A stretch of DNA of 64,000 nt. Origin: Theristus sp. LFF4_11. Lineage: Eukaryota; Nematoda; Chromadorea; Monhysterida; Xyalidae. Numbering within the stretch: position 1 is the stretch's first letter; every line of letters starts with the position of its first letter. The notes under the pieces were generated by a model. It was not told where the DNA came from. It made no database searches and was given only the letters and a program-made list of their open reading frames with translations. This document shows positions 11,401 through 21,026 of this stretch, in pieces. The position numbers were made by a program, and so were the translations under genes. The stretch is from positions 1-64,000 of the forward strand of contig JASANC010005583.1 of assembly GCA_030248135.1 (NCBI GenBank), written 5' to 3'.

Positions 11401-12998
11401 CGAAAGTGAACGCGAGCCCGAACCAAAAAAGAAATCGACTGGCCTCTACGGAGGCATCGAGTTTCACGCTGCCGACCGCGCAACCCGTCAGGCGAATGCA
11501 GTCTCGAAGACGAACTGCGCGGCGAAATGAATATGACGAGTCGGATGATTTTATCGACGAACCGGACAAAAGTGATCTAATGCTAGACTTTTGGCGGCTG
11601 AACTCGTCTAAATACCCCAAACTATACGCGCAGATACCTGGCACCGCTACCAACAAGCGTGGCAAGCGAACGAATGCTCTCTGAAGTTTGCGTACAGCCG
11701 ATCTCGTCTGTCAACTCGTACAGCCGAAAAGGTCATGTTTCTGAATGGAGTGTTGCCAGCACTTGATTATCCCTATGCGGTGTGAATTTTGTCAATTGTT
11801 GTTGTTGTAATTTTTGGTTGGTTCACGTGCTGTGTTTTGCTGACTTTGTTTCCGTGTCTGTGCTGTTTTATGCTGAAAATGTGATGAAGAAGCGACGAAA
11901 TGTGCGTACATGTTTTTTAGACATAAAAAGGCCATTCCGGTCCGGATTCCGGCAATTTTTGCCGGATCCGGCCCGGCCGGAATGGGCTTTTGCCGGATCC
12001 GGCCCGGATTCCGGCAAATTTGCCGGATCCATCCCTACTGATCACATGCCAAATGCACAACAACAAAACCAACAAAGCACCGAAACAAATTTGTCAAACC
12101 ATTGAACAGCTCTGAAACGGAGGAATCAACTGGTTTATTCTCGGGTCTCGGCCATTCCGGCCGGATCCGGCAAAATTGCGCCGGAATCCGGACCGGATCC
12201 GGATCCAATTTTAGGCGCCGGAATCCGGACCGGAACCAGCTCCATCCCTAACGCGAACAAACTAAAATGACCCACAACCTGCTTGTGCAGCAGTTCTGAG
12301 GGTCGGCCGCTTGGCGTCGGCGGCGGCGGCGGTTGCTTTGCAAGATACGCCGTGACCATGTCCTCACTGCTGAAGCCGAGAAACGGCAACAGCGCGTCAG
12401 CAGCCGCCACAAAACCGGCGCCAAACAGAAAACCGATCGAAATCGGCAAGAACGCCCATTTGTACATTTGCTGCTCTGCGCGTTCGATGCCGGGAGCGAG
12501 AAGCGACCAAAACGAGGCTGCAGTCATGACGCCGCCAGCAAATCCTAAACTGGCGTCTGAAAAACAAACGAATGAAATATGGTAAAAATAAGAAATTTGC
12601 TGCTGCTGTTGCAGTTAAGTGGCGGCGTGTTTGTGCAGAAGTGATTCCATAATCTGTTTGACTGTCGACGGTTGCATTGTGTAAATTTCTTGGCTTTATG
12701 GTAAAAAGTAAATTGGTCAATTGCCCATCCGTTCATACAATGGCATTTGCTTTCGGTGATGCATTCACCAATTGTATGAATCGTGTGTTTCTTCAATTTC
12801 TTGACATTGTTTGGTTCTTTTGCATGAGCTGACCGAGAGGTTCAGATAAATTAAAAGTGAAAGTGAAACCTTACCGAGCAGCTTTTTGCTTTGTGAATGG
12901 AACGGCAAGTAGACGACGGCAGCGCCAAACGCAGTCAGGCCCCACGTGAGTAAACCGCCGAGCAACGCTTGCACCAACGGACTCGCACCCTCGATCAT
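8455..12998 (-). CDS. SLC39A11: Zinc transporter ZIP11 (SLC39A11, gufA subfamily)
   Basis: This is a ZIP-family zinc importer of the gufA branch (SLC39A11), a multi-pass membrane protein that brings Zn2+ toward the cytosol. Three exons (12998-12875, 12556-12279, 9273-8455) join in phase to 406 residues. Exon 1 starts at a true ATG with the family N-terminus (QALLGGLLTWGLTAFGAAVV). Exon 2 has the GGVMTAASFWSLLAP helix and AFLPISIGFLFGAGFV. Exon 3 begins with a long polar His/Ser/Thr-rich cytoplasmic loop. It then has the metal-site helices ITVHNIPEGLAVGVAFGAI (His and Glu ligands, around residue 267) and GIQNFPEGMAVSLPL. It ends MYVV-type FDDIVPEAQ and GFVVMMSLDVSLG, as in the human protein. 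Intron 2 (3.0 kb) is almost wholly a nested pair of hAT elements. The gene is head-to-head with CRIPT. Confidence 0.95.
9333..12250 (-). mobile_element. hAT element, minus-oriented, split by a second hAT
   Basis: The termini are hAT-type inverted repeats (TAGGGATGGATCCGGC at the left; the complement of TAGGGATGGAGC at the right). They are flanked by 8-bp duplications differing at one base (ACGCCAAC at 9325-9332, ACGCGAAC at 12251-12258). Removing the inner element and its duplicated target leaves about 1.4 kb. The transposase remnant (minus, about 10303-9554) carries the C-terminal dimerisation region (SKYPKL, SVASERMF). It has two in-frame stops relative to the copy at 15376: Cys to TGA near 10050 and Glu to TAG near 9820. 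Confidence 0.92.
10523..12037 (+). mobile_element. hAT element inserted within the hAT at 9333-12250
   Basis: It has the same family termini and is bounded by a perfect 8-bp duplication CTGATCAC (10515-10522 and 12038-12045). It is plus-oriented, opposite to its host, and 1515 bp long. Its transposase remnant opens at about 11101 (MVLPAVCALK), is frameshifted near 11470 by a one-base loss relative to the copy at 15376, and has a deletion near 11685 just after the SER motif. It is therefore not coding-competent. Confidence 0.95.
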
Positions 12999-13762
12999 CG
13001 TTGTCGGCTCCCTTTGACAGACTTGTTCAAAACAATGCGCAGCTGCTCTTTAAAAAAACATTATGAAGTTTGCGTTGCGAGTGACCGTTGCGTTGAGTTG
13101 TTGCCAATGGACCGTTGGTTGTTCTTGTTACCGAGCCGAGCATTGAAAACCACCAACCGACAAACTGGCAACGTTTCATGAAACATCCATCAGTGAAACT
13201 TCAACTCATTTTGGAAGGAAAACCCGCAGGCACAGACTGAGACTCAGTTATATTATCGTTTCTTTAAGACCTGCGACTGAATGCGGTTGTGGACGTGAAA
13301 GGAAACTGGTTTCAATCTTTATGTGGTCATTCAGAACAGCCTGTGTGACCCGGCCTTATTTAGAAGACTCGGTCGGATCCCTTTGCCAATTTTGAATTCC
13401 CGCGTCGTGCATAAGACTGCTTAGCCATCTATGGTCCATGCAGGAGTCGGGCGGGACCAAAATAACAGATATTAATTTGTTGTTGGATTTTTGTCAGAGC
13501 CGAAGAACTGGAACTGGATCGGATCTCTTTCGTGTTGTTTGTGTCTTTTCTTTGAATTTGCGCGGTTTTGCTAGTTTTTCAAACTTGTCTGACACGTTTG
13601 TGTCTTGAATTTAGAGCAAAATCTCAAGCTGTGTTTTCATCATTTCAGAAAAACAGCTGGTATTTTTCACTGAACTGAGCTGGTGACCTCACTGTTGTGT
13701 TGTTGTGGTTGTCTGATTCAAAGTTCAAAAGTACACCGTGCCACAAGAGCGAGCTACAAAAA
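12999..13762. promoter_or_regulatory. Divergent promoter interval, ZIP11 / CRIPT
   Basis: Only 764 bp separate the ZIP11 ATG (minus) from the CRIPT ATG (plus), so both promoters and 5' UTRs must lie here or be shared. No convincing TATA box or named binding motif was found. This is inference from gene layout. Confidence 0.5.
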
Positions 13763-16700
13763 ATGGTCTGCGAAAAATGTGAGTCGAAAAGTCGAAAAAC
13801 TTGTGATGTGTTCAAGTTTGTTTTGTATACTTGCTGCAGGTCGATCCGGTGATGATGGAGTTGTAAAAAAACAAAAATCGTCATTTTTGTTTTATTTTTT
13901 ATTTTTTGTTAAAAAATGGAAAACCAAAGTTGACCCAAAAACAATCTGGGAATTAGAACGTGCTGCTACATCCTTAAAATCAGCCGCAGCCATCCCATCC
14001 TGATGTTTAATTTTCTCCTTGATCAGGCTACCAAACTGTGACTAGGATGAAAACTTTAAATGGAATTTTCGTGGATTTTGTTCTTCGTTTCTTTATTCGC
14101 CCTCGTTAAAGTTTGCTTTGTGGTAGCTGTTTTGCTTTTCGATTACTTGCGGTTGGATTGGATCTGGTCCGGAAATTATGTGGCGCAAAATTCACAAAAT
14201 CACTTCATTCACTCAACTCTCCTCGTCGGCTGTCCAGTGTCCATGTCCACGGAAACAAAGTTTGTTGGTTCGGTCGGAATTGACAAATGATCTTGGACGA
14301 AAAATTCAATATTTGTGTGAAGATGGAGAATAAGCATTGTTTCTGGCAGTGAGTGAGTGTGAGTGAGTTGTTTGATACCCTGCCGATTCAATGTTTGTTT
14401 TCAATCACAACAAAACAAAATCGACCTTTTGGAGAAGGTATCCTGAAATGACTTGCAACAACAATCAACGAATCCTTAATTGCAATGAATAACAAAAGCT
14501 GAATTATATTGCTTTCGGCGTCGTGTCGTCGTATTGACTCCACCGCTTTTCTCTCGACCTATTCTTGGTCGGCAAGAAGGTTTGCTTTGTGAAGATTTGT
14601 TGTGAAGGTTTGCTTTGTGAAGATTTTTTTGTTGTTTTATTTTTTCTGAGTTGCTTTCGAAAAGACATGAACCTTGTGGTCTCGTAGCAACGGGACTTTA
14701 GTAAACTTTAGCACAGACACTGAGCGCCTGAATGGAATCATGGAACGTTTCAATTTCCTTGAATCACGTTGAAGAGGAGACATTGGTGAATCAGTTTACG
14801 TGCAAAAACGTAACTGTGATGGATGTTTCATCTTCATTAGGGATGGAGCCGGTTCCGGTCCGGATTCCGGATTCCGGCGCCTAAAATTGGATCCGGGTCC
14901 GGTCCGGATTCCGGCGCAATTTTGCCGGATCCGGCCGGAATGGCCGAGACCCGAGAATTAACTAGTTGATGCCTTCGTTTCAGAGCTGTTCAATGGTTTG
15001 ACAAATTTGTTTCGGTGCTTTGTTGGTTTTGTTGTTGTGCATTTGGCATGTGATCAGTGAGCGTTTCTTTAGTTTAGTGTTCTGTTCAATGGTAAATGGT
15101 TCACTGTTTTTGTCTTGAGTGGTAAACTTATGTGCAGCATCGTCCACTTTAAAAAACGTGGCTGCCAGCAATGTGCACGTCTTTTGGCCGACGTTGTTGA
15201 TGAACAATAGCAGTTTTTTGAAATCAGTCATCGTCGTTGATCATATTGAGTTAGCTGTCAAACGGTTGCTTTTTTGTGAGCCCCAGAACACCAGCGATTT
15301 TAGCGAGTGTGTTTGTGTGCGGGGGTGCCGTGATCCCCTAAAACCCGATAGCCCCCCAACGACGAATCCATTTCAATGGTGTTGCCCGCCGTGTGCGCAC
15401 TGAAGCAGCGCATCGAACAAGTCGATGCGAGTGGCATTGGTACGACGAAAGAAACGCTGCTGACCAGCATCGACACACGCTTCCGTGCGCTTTTCCACAA
15501 CGAATCCTACATCATGGCGACGTACGTTGATCCGCGATTCAAGAATACTGCAGTCGTCTTCGAAAATGCGGGCACGATTCGTTGTGAACTACTTCACATT
15601 GCAAAGAAAATCTTGAAACGACCGGCGACGCCCACAAACTGCGACGAAACATCCGAGATCGCGAACAACCACGATGACGAAAGTGAACGCGAGCCCGAAC
15701 CAAAAAAGAAATCGACTGGCCTCTACGGAGGCATCGAGTTTTACGCTGCGCGACCGCGCAACCCGTCATGCGAATCCAGTCTCGACGACGAACTGCGCGG
15801 CGAAATGAATCTGTACGAGTCGGATGATTTTATCGACGAACCGGACAAAAGTGATCTGGTGCTGGACTTCTGGCGGTTGAACTCGTCGAAATACCCCAAA
15901 CTATCGACAATCGCGCGCAGATACCTGGCACCGCCACCAACAAGCGTGGCAAGCGAACGAATGTTCTCTGAAGCCAGACAGGTGTTTGTGCACAGCCGAT
16001 CTCGTCTGTCAGCTCAGAACGCCGAAATGTTTCTGAATGGAGTGTTGCCTGCACTTGATTATGCCTATGCGATGTGAATTTTGTCAGTTGTTGTTGTAAT
16101 TTTTGGTTGATTCACGTGCTGTGTCTTGCTGACTTTGTTTCTGTGTCTGTGCTGTTTTGTGCTGAAAATGTGATGAAGGAGCGACGGTGCGTGGATGTTT
16201 TTTAGACATAAAAGGCCATTCCGGTCCGGATTCCGGCAATTTTTGCCGGATCCGGCCCGGCCGGAACAGGCTTTTGCCGGATCCGGCCCGGATTCCGGCA
16301 AATTTGCCGGATCCATCCCTAATCTTCATGATTATGATTTCATTCAAGAGCTTTGTGGCCAGTTCTATAAAAATTTAGTTTAACATTTGCAAACCGTTAT
16401 CATGCTTCTTCTTGCGCTTTGACCCAAAACGTAACTAATTGTCCCCAGCTCAAGTGAAAGCAAACAAACCGATTTGAAATTCGATGAATTCTGATGAAGT
16501 CGCCACGACACGACACGAAACAGCAACCAGAGTACCAGACAACGTAGCGCTTGCAGACGGTGCAGCTCGGAATTCACATTTTGAAGCGAAATGTCACCTT
16601 GGCTGCATCGGAAATGGTAAGCCAAGCTTTGCGACGCTCTAAAACTTTATTCCAAACCTAAAATCAATCGGTAAAACGGTCCAAAATTGACTGCTGACGG

Positions 16701-19700
16701 TTTTACAAGGTACAAGGTTTTACTGAATCGCGTCCCTCCTTTTTGTCCTGTCTACGTCCTGCAAATCGCCAATCCCGTCCCGCAACCGAAAACCATGCCC
16801 CGCGCCCGTTCATGACTACAAAACGTTTTTGAAACTGGCTTCAAAGGAGCCAACAGCATTCCACAACACTCTCAACTGCTCTCCTCAAAAATTTTCCCAT
16901 CGCTCCTCAACTCCTCACTTTTATAAAACTGGCCACTGGGCCTGGGCCATTCACTTTGCGTTCGGCCACTCATTTTTTTCTGGTCCGTCTTTTGTCTTGG
17001 CTCTTGGTCCACGTAAAAGTAAATAGCGCCGCCCGCCGAGTACCTTTGGGTTTCAAAAAATAAAAATCTTTTGTAAATGAAACAAAAAACCGCGGTCACT
17101 CTTGTTAAACCAACCGTCGACGCGTCGAGGAGTTCAGCATCATCAGCTCAGCCCAGCCTCAGAAGCGAATTGTCGTCACAACAAGTTGGATCATTTATTA
17201 GTATCGCAGGATCGAGATTTTATTTTTGGTGTTTTTTGATTGAAAAAAGAGCGTCAAATTGGCAGGATCCATAAATCATGTCACTGCTCAATTCAACACC
17301 CATTCTTCAAATCATTGATGGATTACCAATGCAAATTCAATTCAGTTGGTTGATATGAATGAAAGAATCAATGAATGTGTCGTCGTTGACATGACAAGTG
17401 ACAACTCACAAAGAAATTCACATCCGACGCGACGGAATAAGCACGCTCGCCAAAACCAAACCCGTCGTCGTCGTTTCATTAATTCAAAAACATTCATGCA
17501 ACTGAACGCCATCATTCGTTCATAATCAGAATCAAAAAAATTGTACGAAAAACACAAAGCAAAAGTACCTTTCCTTTTTTCTTTTCCAGTTTTTCTTTTG
17601 ATTAACATTTGTCTGCTTCCTTTTAAAAAAAGTTGCTGGACATTCTCCCACATTTTAAGGATGTAGGCTGACCGAATTAGAAGGGAATTGATGCGCAAAC
17701 GCCTCCCTAATGACCCCATATGGCGGCATTTTCAGGATTTTGTCTTGGTGATCTCATTTACCTTTTTTCCAAACCGATATCGTGCCTCTTGCCATTTGGA
17801 CCCTCAAAACGCCACTGATTACCCCCAGCTGATCTGAAAGCAGCTATGGCTTAAAAGTCCTCAATCAAACTTAAAAATCAATTAATGACGTCACGACACA
17901 ACTAGGGTTGGCATGGTAAAAATACCGGTTTTTACCAGGGCAAAAATTGGTGCCTTGAAAAAAACGGGAAAAGACCGTTTCTGTATTTTTCCGTTTTTTT
18001 CGTATTTTTCCGGTTTTTTCAATTTTGGACCCAGAGTTGTTATATCATTTTTGATGAGAAAATGAGAAAATCTGTGACCAAGAAAAATATGATGACGAAA
18101 TTGAAACTGATGTTTTGAAAGAACTGTTAAGCGAGGTGCAAGAATCGGCTGGAGCTGCCGAGCTAAGCTGAAAATTCCAAAAATCAAATGTCACTCAAAA
18201 TTGTCTTTCTTACACAATTACTGATCTGTTTTCTTTTTGATCTGAACTGACTCTGAATTCGGTTTAATTCCGTTATTGCAGCAAATTGTGTTCGTCTATT
18301 GTGACCAAGGACTGTCCGGTGAAAACGCTGTGGTTTTTCCTGTGTAATTGGTTGAATATAAACAATTGAGCAAAAGATAACGTTCGATTTATTGCTGACC
18401 TTTTCAAGCCCAAACAAAATTTATTTTCTTTGTTGGGTTCACGATATTTTGAACAAAGCATTCTGAAAGCTTTTTTCTCAAATCCTGGTTCAAGTTTACA
18501 GTCGGCTGCGAAAAATATGTGGGTTTTTACAACTTTTTGGCTTTCGTTTTTTCCGGTAAAATTACCGTTTTTTACCGGTAAAAATACGGGTTTTTACCAC
18601 GATTTGAAAAAAACGGTATTTTGTCAACCCCAGACACTACACGAAACAGCAACCAAACACAGCAGCGCTTGCAGACGGTACAGCTCGGCTTGGACGTTCA
18701 CAATGAAAAATGAAATGTCATCTTGGCTACATCGGAAATGTTTAGCCAAGCTTTGCGACGCTCAAAATTTATTCCAAAAGTTGTTCAAGCCCAAAAACAA
18801 TGGTAAAACGGTTTCGCAAGGTAGTGTCAAATTTTTTCTTAAACTTTCCGAAAATTGTGCGGAAAAATGACACTTTTTCAGAGTAATATTAAGGATAAAT
18901 TTGTTAAAATTTTTATTTGCCAACTCACGCTTACCGGATTGCCAACTCACGCTTCCGTGATCGTTTGCTCACCTCGGTATGTTTTCTTGCAGGTGAAAAG
19001 AAACTGAGCAAGATCGTCAGCCCAGATCCCATGCGAACGTGCGCACGCAACTCAACTGAGGCATCGTCCAGCGGTGTTCACAGTCACAAAACTGCAAGCC
19101 GCAACAAATTGTTGTCCGCGAAAAAGGACAGGTTGATAATTTAAAACTGCAGAAAACTACTTTACAGCACCATGATGCTGTCAATCATTGCTACCCTGGT
19201 TGCGTCAGTCAGTGCTTCAAGTAAGTTTGTTCAAACCTGGAACTTATATCGCAGAACACAGAGCACGCGAAGCTTGAAATCACAGTAATACGGGTTTGGT
19301 TTCATTTAATCAAACACCCCACTCCATAGTGGTTCTGAAGGGGGCCGCCCCTTACCAAAAAATTTTGAATCGATCTCTACCTGAGAGGTTTTTTCGTTTC
19401 AGCTATCATCTATTCTGAGCCAGTTATCCATCTGAAATTTTTTGTCTTGGAAGACTTGATATTTTGCAGCTATCTGGAAAATTTCCTGCAGCTAACTGTA
19501 TCGCCTCCCCCCCCCCTCACGCCAACACCAGATTCGCAATCCAGACTCTGTTCTTTCTTTCGCAGCTCTGCGACTATCGATACAAAAAAGTGACGTTTGA
19601 ACAAACATACTGTAAACGTGTGCTTGAAAAAAATCAAAAAGGCAGCTCTCACCTGGGCCGTCCGTTTGCTGCAGGTACCAGCCGTACAAGGATGAGCAGT

Positions 19701-19843
19701 TCAAACGGTGTCGCATTTGTCGCACCACGGTGCACCAGCTGGGCTCACACTACTGCCAGCACTGTGCGTACAAGGTTGGCATTTGTGCAATGTGCGGCAA
19801 GAAAATGCTCGACACCAAGGACTACAAACAAACTGCTGTTTGA
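13763..19843 (+). CDS. CRIPT: CRIPT (cysteine-rich PDZ-binding protein)
   Basis: This is an orthologue of CRIPT, a small conserved protein named for binding the third PDZ domain of PSD-95 and linked to microtubules and to the minor spliceosome. Three exons (13763-13778, 18993-19131, 19675-19843) join in phase to 107 residues, against about 101 in human. Four CxxC pairs are present: C3/C6 (MVCEKC), C64/C67 (CRIC), C79/C82 (SHYCQHC) and C89/C92 (CAMCGKK). The last residues YKQTAV keep a class I PDZ ligand (T-x-V). Exon 1 encodes just five residues plus one base, before a GTGAGT donor and a 5.2 kb intron. Exon 2 is the diverged middle region, conserved at its ends (CEKKLSKIVSPD and KLLSAKKDRY). 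Confidence 0.97.
14838..16321 (+). mobile_element. hAT element, complete ends with perfect 8-bp duplication
   Basis: The left end is TAGGGATGGAGCCGGTTCC and the right end GGATCCATCCCTA. The target ATCTTCAT is duplicated exactly at 14830-14837 and 16322-16329. The 1484-bp element is the best-preserved copy of the family also seen at 9333-12250 and 10523-12037. Subterminal regions are dense in GGATCC and CCGG words. It holds one sense ORF (15376-16077) and one antisense ORF (15231-14980). It lies in CRIPT intron 1 and is probably an internally deleted, non-autonomous derivative. Confidence 0.96.
15376..16077 (+). pseudogene. hAT transposase C-terminal fragment (233 aa, open)
   Basis: The ORF begins at an ATG and reads to the Dimer_Tnp_hAT region: LDFWRLNSSKYPKL, ARRYLAPPPTSVASERMFS, then RSRLSAQNAE. 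The N-terminal part includes IMATYVDPRFKN, matching the ATxLDPRFK block of hAT transposases. A full hAT transposase is about 600 residues, and the DNA-binding domain and most of the RNase H-like core are missing here. It is therefore called a fragment although the frame is intact. The acidic/charged stretch around residues 85-115 (DDESEREPEPKKKS) is unusual for the family. Confidence 0.85.
16375..16725. repeat. Fragment of TAGGGTTG-type hAT MITE family
   Basis: About 340 bp here matches the interior of the element at 39576-40310. Shared blocks include CAAACCGTTATCATG, AACTAATTGTCCCCAGC, CACGAAACAGCAACCAGA, TGGTAAGCCAAGC and the GGTAAAACGGTCC region. It begins right after the hAT at 14838-16321 and has no clear ends of its own. 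Confidence 0.65.
17640..18860. repeat. Second MITE fragment, interrupted by a hAT MITE
   Basis: The same family interior as 16375-16725 and 39576-40310 runs to 17902 and resumes at 18633, so the two halves read through once 17903-18632 is removed. It lies in CRIPT intron 1. It is non-coding. Confidence 0.65.
17903..18632. mobile_element. hAT-type MITE (TAGGGTTGG ends), 730 bp
   Basis: It starts TAGGGTTGGCA and ends with the near-complement TCAACCCCA. It is flanked by 8-bp sequences differing at one base (GACACAAC at 17895-17902, GACACTAC at 18633-18640). Subterminal runs of GGTTTTT/AAAACGG flank a non-coding interior. It is related to 38098-38901. Confidence 0.85.
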
Positions 19844-21026
19844 ATCAAGTATTCAGTGCTAACTGGATGCGAACTGCTTTGTTACAATACGTTTGTCGTC
19901 CTTCCCTTGTACATTGCTTCACTTGTACATTGTTTCAGTTGTTTTTTACTTTTCAGTTTCACTTCAAATCATTCTCGAGTCATAATTAATTGAAATGAAG
20001 GAATGAGGAAGTCATTGTGATGCCACACAGTCTATGGCATATCCAACTAGCCGATTTGGTTGGTGGTCACGTGACGCATGAAGTCTAAGCAATTCTTCGT
20101 CTCCACTCGAATGCATACGATACAATATGCATCAACCGGTCAGCTAAATGGATATGTTTATGTGTTAGACTGTACACCACACGACAGTCACACATTTCAC
20201 AAGCCAAACAATACAAAGTGACAAGATGTCTCACGTTTGTGCAAAAACCATTAGGCTACCATGGCCGTCAAGCAGTATAGAAAAAAATTCGGCCGCAGGC
20301 TTCACCATACTTCTGAGCCAAATAAGAAAACAATCCTTCTGAGAAAACTTGTGCGAATTGAAAAGCATCACTGCTGAGATCAATCCGTGAACAAACTGAT
20401 GAAACAACAGATCAATAATATTGCAAAGAGATAGTAGCAAAACCGTGTGTTGTTGTAGCTCTGTATAAGTTCGACATGAATGAAAGCGATGCCGTTTGTT
20501 AATAAAGAATAACATGCGAATCAGCGCTTCGGGGTGTCTATGAAAAGCAATGCAGAGTTTGAACGAAACCTGATGAAGATCACCTTACAAATTTGTAAAA
20601 AACTCAATTATACTCATCACAATAAGCTGCACGAAACTGCTATTACAGCAATGCCACAGAAAGCGAATTTCTAACCACAAACAGTGGCGATCACGAAATC
20701 ACAATTCTCACAACACAAACGCGAAATGTTCAACAACCGGACATTTTTGGGAAAATATTCCCGATAGTAATAATAATAAATAGAAGGGAACAATACGGAC
20801 TTGAACGCTAACATTAATCGTCAACATTTGTTTCTTGTCTACCAACCAAAGCAGTGGTGTGCTCTGGTCATATAAAAGGCAGCTCTATGATAGAATAAGC
20901 GCAAAAACAAGCACTTTGTACAGCGTGTATTGCTTGCATGTGAAGTTATTGGGAATAAAATTTATACAAAACTATCTGAGACACAGCGACAGGCCAACAA
21001 AACGCAAGCTCAGTGCAGTGTCACAG
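19844..21026. other. Convergent intergenic interval, CRIPT / katanin p80
   Basis: The two genes end toward each other here, so both 3' UTRs should lie inside. A small TIR element sits at 20041-20157. An AATAAA occurs at about 20502 on the plus strand, rather far from the CRIPT stop. No further gene is seen. Confidence 0.6.
20041..20157. mobile_element. Small TIR element (MITE), about 117 bp
   Basis: The ends are inverted repeats: ATCCAACTAGCCGATTTGG at the left and CCGGTCAGCTAAATGGAT at the right. The internal block with GGTTGGTGGTCACGTGA matches 6613-6737 in opposite orientation. It is non-coding. Confidence 0.6.

Noticed and set aside
19171..19222. ATG with a signal-peptide-like run (MMLSIIATLVASVSAS) before a GTAAGT, inside CRIPT intron 2
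   Set aside because: Only 16 residues, no downstream exon to join, and CRIPT splices cleanly around it.
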